A stretch of DNA of 64,000 bases from Paenibacillus sp. FSL W8-0186 (GTDB lineage: Bacteria > Bacillota > Bacilli > Paenibacillales > Paenibacillaceae): contig NZ_CP150207.1 of NCBI RefSeq assembly GCF_037969765.1, positions 1,412,001-1,476,000 of the forward strand, in the 5' to 3' direction. Under the pieces are notes generated by a model that made no database searches, was not told the DNA's origin, and saw only the letters and a program-made list of their open reading frames with translations. Each line of letters begins with the position of its first letter. The stretch's first letter is position 1. Positions 41,396 through 48,595 of this stretch are shown here, piece by piece. The position numbers and the translations under genes were made by a program.

Positions 41396-42553
41396 TTGCA
41401 AGCGGTGCATTTTGGAGCCGGCAGCATCGGCAGAGGTTTTATCGGGGATTTGCTGCATGATTCGGGATACGAAATCACCTTTGTCGATGTAGATCCCGCG
41501 ATCATTGCTCAGATTAACCGGGACAAGGCTTACGATTTATATCTAATTGAACAAAATTATCTCAGAAAAACGATTGATCATGTGAGCGCCGTCTCTTCCA
41601 TTACCCAGGAGCAAGAGACCGTTGCGGCATTGGCGAATGCGGATATCATTACAACCTCGGTATGGGCCGACAATCTGCCGCGAATCGCGCCCGTTTTGCT
41701 GAAAGGATTACGGGCCAGGCAGGAGGCAGGGAAAAGCAAGGTGAATATCCTTGCCTGTGAGAACGCCATGTTCAACTCCGATATTTTGAAGAAAAGCATA
41801 CTGGAGCTGGAGGGAAGTCTATCGGAGAAAGAATTGGAAGAGATTGCTTCATTTCCGAATACAGCTGTCGACCGCATGGTGCTGGAGGGTAAGCAGGAAG
41901 GCAAGGCGGTCATTAACATCGGGCAAGATTACGAACTGGTCATCGAACAAAACAAGCTGGCCGAACCCGGCATGAAGCCGATTCGTAATGCCGTGTATAC
42001 CGATAATCTGCAAAAATTTTTAGAGCGGAAATTGTACATCATTAATTGCGGCCATGCCTGGGCCGGCTATATCGGCCATGTGTACGGCTATGAGATTATC
42101 CAGGATGTATTTCATCATGACACCTTGGTACAGGAAGTGCGGGAGACAATGCTGGAGTCGGCGAGCATGCTGGAGCGGAAGTACGGCTTCTCTAACCAGG
42201 AACTGGTTGAATATGTAGACTTTGCGATTGCCCGCTTTCAAACGCCAGGCATCGTCGATACGATCAACCGGGTGTGCAGGTCGCCGATTCGCAAGCTGCA
42301 AGCTGACGATCGGTTGGTGGCGCCCTGCCTGCAATGTGAAGAATACGGGCTTAAGAACAGCCGATTGCAGCAAGGCATCGCCGCCGCGTTTCTCTTCCGC
42401 AACGATGCGGACAGCCAATGCGAAGAATTGCGGTTGTATGTAGAGGAGCACGGAATCGGCGCAGCGATTACGCATTATACCGGGATTCCGGCGGCGACCC
42501 AATTGCATGAGGGCATTTTGAAGCATTATGAAGAATTGTACCGGACAGCATGA
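41396..42553 (+). CDS. Mannitol-1-phosphate 5-dehydrogenase-like enzyme
   Basis: A 385-residue polyol-phosphate dehydrogenase of the long-chain mannitol dehydrogenase family. Rossmann start MQAVHFGAGSIGRGFIGDLL; catalytic-lysine helix region NCGHAWAGYIGHVYGYEII; full family length. The TTG start follows GAGGTGG by 6 bases (an upstream GTG lies within that site). It would reduce or oxidise a hexitol phosphate at C5/C2. A second polyol-phosphate dehydrogenase in the same operon as the SorD-like enzyme suggests successive or alternative oxidations of an unusual polyol. No mtlA-type transporter is nearby. Confidence 0.88.
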   Translation: MQAVHFGAGSIGRGFIGDLLHDSGYEITFVDVDPAIIAQINRDKAYDLYLIEQNYLRKTIDHVSAVSSITQEQETVAALANADIITTSVWADNLPRIAPVLLKGLRARQEAGKSKVNILACENAMFNSDILKKSILELEGSLSEKELEEIASFPNTAVDRMVLEGKQEGKAVINIGQDYELVIEQNKLAEPGMKPIRNAVYTDNLQKFLERKLYIINCGHAWAGYIGHVYGYEIIQDVFHHDTLVQEVRETMLESASMLERKYGFSNQELVEYVDFAIARFQTPGIVDTINRVCRSPIRKLQADDRLVAPCLQCEEYGLKNSRLQQGIAAAFLFRNDADSQCEELRLYVEEHGIGAAITHYTGIPAATQLHEGILKHYEELYRTA

Positions 42554-42574
42554 AAAGGGAGGGGATGAGCACTG

Positions 42575-43219
42575 ATGGAATTTACGAACCAGGCGGGCAT
42601 CGCCGTAGTGACAGCCATGATTGAAGCCGTTTGCTCTAACCGGGATTATTTGAGCCGCATCGATGCCTTAGTGGGGGATGGCGATCATGGAATCAACATG
42701 AGCAAGGGCTTCTCCATGGCAGGCGAGGAGCTCGGCAAACTCGATGCCGATATGAGCGAAGGTTTGTTGACGCTCAGCAAAGTGCTGGTCAGCAAAATCG
42801 GCGGCTCGATGGGCCCCTTGTACGGCAGCTTTTTCAGGGGGATGGCCACGGCTTCGAAAGACGAACCCGTCATAAATACTACGGTCATGCTGAATATGCT
42901 GCAGAAGGCTTACGGTCGGATCGCCATGTTGACGAACGCGCAGGTGGGTGACAAAACCTTGATCGATGTACTGAACCCAGCGGTGAAGGCTTACGAGGAA
43001 GCTGCCGCTGAAGGCGGAAATATGGAGGTCTGCCTGAGTCATATGCTTGATGCTGCGAAGCGGGGACTCGAGTCCACCAAGGAGATGGCAGCCAAAGTCG
43101 GCCGCGGTAGCCGTCTCGGAGAACGCGCAATCGGGCATCAGGACGCCGGAGCGACTTCCTGCTATATCATTCTGGAAGCCTTGGCCGAGGCTTCTCTCCG
43201 GCTGGTCAAAGCCGATTAA
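42575..43219 (+). CDS. dhaL: Dihydroxyacetone kinase subunit DhaL-like
   Basis: A 214-residue ADP/ATP-binding subunit of two-part ketose kinases. Mg-nucleotide motif IDALVGDGDHGINMSKGF, then SKIGGSMGPLYGSFF and GDKTLIDVLNPA, and RLGERAIGHQDAGATS at the end, as in DhaL. It precedes dhaK, the reverse of the usual order, and no DhaM phospho-donor gene is in the operon, so phosphate might come from ATP directly or from another PTS protein. Related DhaK/L-type kinases act on erythrulose and other short ketoses. GGGAGGGG precedes the ATG. Confidence 0.88.
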   Translation: MEFTNQAGIAVVTAMIEAVCSNRDYLSRIDALVGDGDHGINMSKGFSMAGEELGKLDADMSEGLLTLSKVLVSKIGGSMGPLYGSFFRGMATASKDEPVINTTVMLNMLQKAYGRIAMLTNAQVGDKTLIDVLNPAVKAYEEAAAEGGNMEVCLSHMLDAAKRGLESTKEMAAKVGRGSRLGERAIGHQDAGATSCYIILEALAEASLRLVKAD

Positions 43220-43231
43220 GGAGGGTGTGAA

Positions 43232-44227
43232 ATGCAGCGTTTTGTAAACAACCCCGATTTCATCGTAGACGATATGCTGAAAGGGTATGTCAAAGCTCAT
43301 GGGGATACGATTCAACTGTCGGAGCGCAATGATCGTGTGGTGAAGACGATTCAGGCCCCGATAGAGGGCAAGGTTGGCATCGTGACGGGCGGCGGCAGCG
43401 GCCATGAACCGGCATTCCTCGGTTATGTCGGCGAGGGACTGGTGGATGCGGCCGCCATCGGCGAAGTTTTCGCTTCACCGCCGGCCCAGTCGTTTTTGGA
43501 TGCAATCGTCGAAGCCGATTCCGGCCAAGGGGTGGCCTGCCTGTTCGGCAATTACGCGGGCGACAACATGAATGTCAAAATGGCGGTACAGCTTGCGGAG
43601 GACGAGGGAATTCCCGTTAAATACGTGACTGCGACGGACGATATCGCCTCCTCCCCGCCCGAGACAAGAGAGAAGCGTCATGGCATTGCCGGCGGCCTGT
43701 TCATGTGGAAGGCCGGAGGTGCGAGGGCGGCGATGGGCGGCTCCCTGGATGAAGTGATCGCTGCCGCGCAGAAGGCCGTCGACCATACCCGGAGCATTTG
43801 CGTCGGACTCAGCTCCTGCACGATCCCGGCAGCGGGCTCTCCCAACTTTACCATCGAAGAAGGAATGATGGAATTCGGGATCGGCCACCATGGCGAGCCG
43901 GGAATCCGGGTGGAGCCGCTGAAGACGGCGGATGAAATCGCCGCCGAAATGACCGGCGCCATCCTGCAGGATTTTGGCTTCAGCAAATCGGAGGAGCTGG
44001 CTGTCATGCTGTCCGGTTTGGGCGCGACCCCACTGATGGAATTGTATGTAGTGTATGACAAGGTGGCGGAAATCCTGACGGGACAGGGCCACCGGATCGA
44101 TCGCACCTTGATTGGGAACTTCGTGACTTCCCTGGATATGAACGGCTTGTCGCTAACGATTGTACGGCTGGATGAGGAACTGAAGGAGCTTTTGGATTAT
44201 CCGGGGCAATGCCCTGCCTTCAAATAA
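43232..44227 (+). CDS. dhaK: Dihydroxyacetone kinase subunit DhaK-like
   Basis: A 331-residue substrate-binding subunit. The substrate-linking histidine is in FGIGHHGEPGIRVE, the glycine-rich pocket in IVTGGGSGHEPAFLGYVGEG, and DDIASSPP and RHGIAGGLFMWKAGGA are typical of DhaK. Such subunits bind the ketone covalently via His before phosphorylation by DhaL. AAGGAGGG precedes the ATG, 12 bases after dhaL. In this operon it may phosphorylate dihydroxyacetone or another short ketose released by the aldolase-type step. Confidence 0.9.
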   Translation: MQRFVNNPDFIVDDMLKGYVKAHGDTIQLSERNDRVVKTIQAPIEGKVGIVTGGGSGHEPAFLGYVGEGLVDAAAIGEVFASPPAQSFLDAIVEADSGQGVACLFGNYAGDNMNVKMAVQLAEDEGIPVKYVTATDDIASSPPETREKRHGIAGGLFMWKAGGARAAMGGSLDEVIAAAQKAVDHTRSICVGLSSCTIPAAGSPNFTIEEGMMEFGIGHHGEPGIRVEPLKTADEIAAEMTGAILQDFGFSKSEELAVMLSGLGATPLMELYVVYDKVAEILTGQGHRIDRTLIGNFVTSLDMNGLSLTIVRLDEELKELLDYPGQCPAFK

Positions 44228-44252
44228 AGAATCATGGAGAGGAGACAGAAAG

Positions 44253-44888
44253 ATGAAGCTGCAGTTGGCTTTGGATGAGCTGAGGCTGGAGGAAGCGCTG
44301 GAATTTGCCGAGAAGGTCAAAGACTATATCGACATTATCGAGATCGGAACTCCCTTTGTCATCGCCGAGGGCATGAATGCGGTTAAAAGATTCAAGGAGC
44401 GCTTTCCGGACAAGGAAATTTTGTCTGATGAAAAAATTATGGATGGTGGCTTTTTTGAATCGAAGCTCGCTTTTGACGCTGGAGCCGAATACGTGACAGC
44501 GCTTGGGGTTACCGATATATTGACCATCAAAGCCTGCCTGAAGGCCGCAAACGAGTTCGGCAAGCAATTGGTGGTCGATATGATATGCGTGGACGATTTG
44601 CCGGCCAAGATCGATGAGCTGGAGCAGTTGGGCGTCCATGTGCTGGCCGTTCATACGGGGGCTGACCAGCAGGCGGCCGGCAGACAGCCGATTGATGATC
44701 TGAAGGTGATGAAGGCGCATGCCAAGTCGGCCAAGATCGCTGTTGCCGGGGGTATTAACAGCCGCACGATCGCTCAATACGTTGCGCTGGAGCCCGATAT
44801 CATTATCGTGGGCACCGGGATTACCCATGCAGAGGATCCGGTCAAGGAAGCCCGGTTGATTAAGGAAGCGATAGAACGGAGAGCCTGA
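44253..44888 (+). CDS. 3-hexulose-6-phosphate synthase-like protein
   Basis: A 211-residue OMP-decarboxylase-superfamily barrel, close in pattern to HxlA: MKLQLALDELRLEEALEFAE, DIIEIGTPFVIAEGMNAV, the catalytic DxKxMD as SDEKIMDGG (commonly DLKIMDAG), VVDMICVDDL, VHTGADQQAAG and IAVAGGI. HPS joins formaldehyde and ribulose-5-phosphate to arabino-3-hexulose-6-phosphate, or runs in reverse. The Leu-to-Glu and Ala-to-Gly changes around the catalytic loop may mean a changed substrate. It is followed by its usual isomerase partner. GGAGAGGAG precedes the ATG. Confidence 0.85.
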   Translation: MKLQLALDELRLEEALEFAEKVKDYIDIIEIGTPFVIAEGMNAVKRFKERFPDKEILSDEKIMDGGFFESKLAFDAGAEYVTALGVTDILTIKACLKAANEFGKQLVVDMICVDDLPAKIDELEQLGVHVLAVHTGADQQAAGRQPIDDLKVMKAHAKSAKIAVAGGINSRTIAQYVALEPDIIIVGTGITHAEDPVKEARLIKEAIERRA

Positions 44889-44904
44889 AGGAGGAGAGCA
44901 ATCA

Positions 44905-45468
44905 ATGAAACCTTGCAGTAATTTGCTGGCGATATTGGAAGAGCTTTCAGAGAATGCGAAGCGGGTGAATGGGGAAGAGGTCGACACGGTGAAAAAATTG
45001 ATTTCTGAAGCCAAGCGGGTATTTGTGGCAGGGGCCGGCCGTTCCGGATTCGCGGCCAGAGGATTCGCCAATCGCCTGATGCATTTGGGCTATAGCTCGT
45101 ATTTTGTCGGAGAACCTACTACACCGTCCATTCAGCAAGGCGATCTCCTGATTATCGGCTCCGGCTCTGGCGAAACCGCCAGTTTGAAGGCGATGGCGCA
45201 AAAGGCAGTCGAACAGGGAGCAAAGCTGGCTACGCTGACGATTTTTCCTTCGAATACGATTGGTTCAATGGCTGCAGCCTGCATTAAAATTCCCGGCATC
45301 ACCTCTAAGGTGGAGGAAGAAGGGGATAACGCGAAGTCCATCCAGACAAAGGGATCTTCCTTTGAACAGTTGAGCTGGTTGATTTATGACAGCATCATCA
45401 TTGATTTGAAGCGGGAGACTGGGCAGACCGACGCTGATATGTTTGCCCGGCATGCCAATCTGGAGTAG
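44905..45468 (+). CDS. 6-phospho-3-hexuloisomerase-like SIS protein
   Basis: A 187-residue SIS-domain isomerase like HxlB, which converts arabino-3-hexulose-6-phosphate to fructose-6-phosphate. Motifs: VFVAGAGRSGFAARGFANRL, HLGYSSYFVGEPTTPSI, LLIIGSGSGET, and the C-terminal SSFEQLSWLIYDSIIIDL. GAAGGAGGAG lies before the ATG, 17 bases after the synthase. Last gene of the operon. With HPS it would link a C6 keto-phosphate to glycolysis through fructose-6-phosphate, or form a formaldehyde-handling ribulose monophosphate bypass. Confidence 0.9.
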   Translation: MKPCSNLLAILEELSENAKRVNGEEVDTVKKLISEAKRVFVAGAGRSGFAARGFANRLMHLGYSSYFVGEPTTPSIQQGDLLIIGSGSGETASLKAMAQKAVEQGAKLATLTIFPSNTIGSMAAACIKIPGITSKVEEEGDNAKSIQTKGSSFEQLSWLIYDSIIIDLKRETGQTDADMFARHANLE

Positions 45469-45515
45469 GCAAACGAGACTCACTTTCGGACTTTGGAGCG
45501 AATAAGCTACCTATA

Positions 45516-45553
45516 CACCGTCAGGGGTAAACCCTGGCGGGTTTCATTTTTTA
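45516..45553 (+). terminator. Rho-independent terminator of the PTS operon
   Basis: ACCGTCAGGG pairs with CCCTGGCGGGT (one wobble, one bulge), followed by TTCATTTTTT. Confidence 0.85.
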
Positions 45554-45623
45554 CGCCGCAGTCGGGCCTATACTTCTCGTTTAGAGTGAGAGTTTACAGA
45601 TTTATTTTCATAGGAAACAAAAT

Positions 45624-45637
45624 TGAAAGCGTTTTAA
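45624..45637. promoter_or_regulatory. cre site upstream of the LacI gene
   Basis: TGAAAGCGTTTTAA matches the CcpA consensus TGWAANCGNTNWCA at all but one position, just upstream of the -35 box. Confidence 0.6.
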
Positions 45638-45644
45638 AAAGTTA

Positions 45645-45673
45645 TTGTCAAAATAAAAAGGGCTTGCTATAAT
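45645..45673 (+). promoter_or_regulatory. Promoter of the LacI-type gene
   Basis: TTGTCA (45645-45650), 17-base spacer, TATAAT (45668-45673). Confidence 0.85.
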
Positions 45674-45677
45674 GGCG

Positions 45678-45693
45678 TTGAAAAGCTTTTCAA
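45678..45693. promoter_or_regulatory. LacI-family operator O1
   Basis: TTGAAAAGCTTTTCAA, a perfect 16-bp palindrome at the transcription start of the regulator gene. The central 14 bases recur at 46742-46755. Confidence 0.75.
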
Positions 45694-45711
45694 AAAAGGA
45701 AGTAGACGAAG

Positions 45712-46716
45712 ATGAAACCTACAATTCGGGATGTTGCCAAGATGGCAGGAGTATCCATCAGCACGGTATCACGTGTTATGAACGCCCCGGATACAGTGAT
45801 TGAGAGTAAACGGAGGCGGGTGTTGGATGCGATCGAGGAGCTGCAGTATCAGCCGAACTCTTTTGCACGGGGCCTGATTTACAAGAAGTCATTTACGCTG
45901 GGCCTGCTGATCCCTGATATCGAGAACATTTACTATTCCGGCATCATTCGGGGAGTGCAGGATGCCTGCATCAGGCTTGGCTACAGTCTTATGATTTGCA
46001 ATACGGACCGCGACAAGGATCGTCTGCTGTCCTACATCGACGCGTTTCATGAGAAACAGGTGGATGGTATCGTTTTTGCTAGTGACATTATTTTTCCAGA
46101 GTATTACGAGAAGCTGGCCGGCAGCCGAATCCCGTTTGTTCTTGTCTCCTCCCACTCCTATGAATATGACATTCCGAGCGTGGAGATTGATGATAAGGCG
46201 GCGGCATATGATGCGGTCAAATACTTAATTGGGCTTGGCCACACTGAAATCGGCATGATTGGCTTCAACCATGAGAATTCCATAGCCGGACCGCCACGTT
46301 TCGAAGGTTTTTTGCAAGCGCTTACGGAGTGCGGACTGGAGCATAACGTGGAGAAGGTCAAATATGCGAACCACCGTTTTGAGCATGCGTATGAGGCAGC
46401 CGGCGAATTGTTTGCGGAGCACCCGGGCATCACCGCGGTTTTCTGCGTAGCCGACGAGTTCGCTATGGGGACAATATCTTATTTGAACGATCGGAATATC
46501 AGCGTTCCGGAGCAAGTATCCGTTATAGGCTTCGATAACCTGCGGGTAGCGGGCATGTATATTCCAAAGCTGACGACGATTGCGCAGCCGATCTACGAGT
46601 TGGGTTATCGCGCGGCAGAGAAGGTGCATGAACTGGTCACGACAGGAAGCATCGACATTTTACGAGAAAAAATGGCCCATCGGCTCATTGTACGGGATTC
46701 CTGCCGAGAAAAGTAA
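45712..46716 (+). CDS. LacI family repressor of the alpha-glucoside genes
   Basis: A 334-residue LacI/GalR protein. The DNA-binding head is PTIRDVAKMAGVSISTVSRVMN with hinge NSFARGLIYKKSFTLGLLIP; the periplasmic-binding-like core includes FGVADEFAMGT-type motif (FCVADEFAMGTISYL) and SVIGFDNLRVAGMYIPKLTT. It should dissociate from DNA when a maltose-type sugar binds. AAGGAAG precedes the ATG. Matching palindromes overlap its own promoter and lie right after its stop before the transporter genes, so it probably represses both. Confidence 0.93.
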   Translation: MKPTIRDVAKMAGVSISTVSRVMNAPDTVIESKRRRVLDAIEELQYQPNSFARGLIYKKSFTLGLLIPDIENIYYSGIIRGVQDACIRLGYSLMICNTDRDKDRLLSYIDAFHEKQVDGIVFASDIIFPEYYEKLAGSRIPFVLVSSHSYEYDIPSVEIDDKAAAYDAVKYLIGLGHTEIGMIGFNHENSIAGPPRFEGFLQALTECGLEHNVEKVKYANHRFEHAYEAAGELFAEHPGITAVFCVADEFAMGTISYLNDRNISVPEQVSVIGFDNLRVAGMYIPKLTTIAQPIYELGYRAAEKVHELVTTGSIDILREKMAHRLIVRDSCREK

Positions 46717-46736
46717 GATTTACTTATTTTTCTGTC

Positions 46737-46760
46737 GATTCTGAAAAGCTTTTCAGAATC
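46737..46760. promoter_or_regulatory. LacI-family operator O2
   Basis: A perfect 24-bp palindrome centred on GAAAAGCTTTTC, between the repressor gene and the transporter operon. It shares the O1 core. It could also form a hairpin, but no T-run follows. Confidence 0.75.
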
Positions 46761-46984
46761 GGGAAATCGTAAAAATTTGAATGAGGAATCAGCAAAATGT
46801 AAACGTATGCGACCTTGTAGATCATGATATGCTTAGCCTAAGAAACGAAGATTGAAGCTCTTGAAGGGGGTGATCCTGGAGAAGAATGATCCGTTTAGCG
46901 GGCAAAAAGCGAGGAAGAAGCAAGAATGCAAGACCCTGCAACTAGGGACGCAAGATTTACTAAACTAAAGGGGATGTTCATAAG

Positions 46985-48391
46985 ATGAAGAACGCTGTAG
47001 GACGAAAAATGTCATTGCTTCTCGTACTATTGCTGTCATTTACGATGGTGCTGAGCGCCTGTGGCGGGGGCGGCAATACGCCGAAAAGTGAGCCGCCAGC
47101 GAATACAGGGGGCAACAACCAGGGAGCAGCAAACGAAGGCAGCAGCAACGAGAATCTGTCGCCTCTGGAGCTTGCGCTGAAGGGCGAATACAAAGGAACG
47201 AAAGTAACGATGTTCGGTCCGTTCGTAGATGCTGACCAAGTGAAATTCGAAAGCAGCATTAAAGAATTCGAGGAGAAAACCGGGATCGACATTCAATACG
47301 AAGGCTCCAAAGAATTCGAAGCGACGATCAATATCCGCGTAGACGGCGGAAATGCTCCGGACATCGCTGACTTCCCGCAGCCGGGTCTGCTGGCTTCTAT
47401 CGCAAAAACGGGGAAAGTCATCGACTTGACCAACATTCTTGACCAGGACAAATTAAAAGCGAACTACAACCAAAGCTGGCTGGACATGGGAACGATGGAC
47501 GGCAAAGACGGCAAAATTCTGGCGGGGATCTGGAACCGCAGTAACGTGAAGAGCTTGGTATGGTATCCGAAGAAGCAGTTCGAAGAAGCAGGATACAAAA
47601 TTCCTGAGACATGGGATGAAATGATGGCCTTGACCGAGCAAATCGCCAAAGACGGCGACCCTGCTTGGAGTATCGGTATCGAGTCCGGTGCAGCCACAGG
47701 CTGGACAGCTACGGACTGGGTGGAGGACATCATGCTCCGCACTACAACTCCAGAGAATTACGACAAGTGGGTAAACGGCGAGCTTCCGTTCACATCTCCT
47801 GAAGTGAAGCGTGCTGTAGAAATTATGTCTGACATCTGGATGAATAAAGATTATGTATACGGCGGCACGAAATCGATCGTAACTACGGCATTCGGTGATG
47901 CTCCGGCTCCAATGTTCACGGACCCTCCAAAAGCCTGGTTCCACCGTCAAGGCAACTTCATCACCAGCTTCTTCCCAGAAACGGCTAAAGTGGATGAAGA
48001 TTACGACTGGTTCTACCTGCCATCTATTGATGAAGAATACGGCAAGCCAGTACTTGTAGCGGGCGATATTTACGCGATGTTCAACGATCGTCCGGAGGTT
48101 CGCGCGGTCATGGAATTCTTCACGACAGGCGAATCCATCAAAACTTGGGTTCAATCCGGCGGCGTTATCGCGCCTATGAACGACGCATCTCTCGACTGGT
48201 ACAGCTCCGAATCCGACCGCCGCATGGCGAAGCTCGTACAGGATGCATCCACGCTCCGCTTCGACGGATCTGACTTGATGCCTGGTAAAGTTGGCGCAGG
48301 TACGTTCTGGAAGGGGATGACCGACTACGTGAGCGGTACGGCTTCCTTGGATGACGCATTGAAGCAAATTCAGTCCGGCTGGGATAACTAA
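46985..48391 (+). CDS. ABC transporter substrate-binding lipoprotein (alpha-glucoside type)
   Basis: A 468-residue extracellular solute-binding protein, family 1. The lipobox is VLSAC (Cys at residue 24), followed by a Gly/Asn/Ser-rich tether. The mature part has the usual cluster VTMFGPFVDADQVKFESSIKEFEEKTGIDI (by motif), DIADFPQPG, and Trp-rich pocket sequences (PAWSIGIESGAATGWTATDW). It delivers an alpha-glucoside to the two permeases downstream, as in AglE/ThuE-like systems. AAAGGGG precedes the ATG. A strong hairpin after the gene would lower permease expression relative to this protein. Confidence 0.92.
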   Translation: MKNAVGRKMSLLLVLLLSFTMVLSACGGGGNTPKSEPPANTGGNNQGAANEGSSNENLSPLELALKGEYKGTKVTMFGPFVDADQVKFESSIKEFEEKTGIDIQYEGSKEFEATINIRVDGGNAPDIADFPQPGLLASIAKTGKVIDLTNILDQDKLKANYNQSWLDMGTMDGKDGKILAGIWNRSNVKSLVWYPKKQFEEAGYKIPETWDEMMALTEQIAKDGDPAWSIGIESGAATGWTATDWVEDIMLRTTTPENYDKWVNGELPFTSPEVKRAVEIMSDIWMNKDYVYGGTKSIVTTAFGDAPAPMFTDPPKAWFHRQGNFITSFFPETAKVDEDYDWFYLPSIDEEYGKPVLVAGDIYAMFNDRPEVRAVMEFFTTGESIKTWVQSGGVIAPMNDASLDWYSSESDRRMAKLVQDASTLRFDGSDLMPGKVGAGTFWKGMTDYVSGTASLDDALKQIQSGWDN

Positions 48392-48431
48392 TCTGCAATT
48401 ATCGTCATTTTTCACACGTTGTTAACTGGTA

Positions 48432-48476
48432 AAGAGGAGCACTGTGGTTTAATTGCTAGCTGCTCCTCTTTTCTTG
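48432..48476 (+). terminator. Intra-operon hairpin / attenuator
   Basis: AAGAGGAGCA pairs perfectly with TGCTCCTCTT (19-base loop) and is followed by TTCTTGTCTT. It is imperfect as a terminator and probably gives partial read-through into the permease genes. Confidence 0.7.
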
Positions 48477-48509
48477 TCTTATCAACTTTTGATCACGAAG
48501 TAATTCAAG

Positions 48510-48578
48510 GCTTACGAAGACAAGTTTTGCTTCGCAAAACAAGCGTATGCTTACGAAGATAGTTTTGCTTCGCAAAAC
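48510..48578. repeat. Two tandem hairpin repeats
   Basis: GCTTACGAAGA followed by AGTTTTGCTTCGCAAAAC occurs at 48510-48540 and again at 48549-48578 (39-base period, two small differences). Each copy holds the hairpin GTTTTGC-TTC-GCAAAAC. They lie between binding protein and permease genes, ending 10 bases before the permease ribosome site. Confidence 0.85.
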
Positions 48579-48595
48579 TTATAGGAGGAGCTATT

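Noticed and set aside
42668..43405. 245-codon minus-strand ORF over dhaL/dhaK
   Set aside because: Antisense shadow of two well-supported genes.
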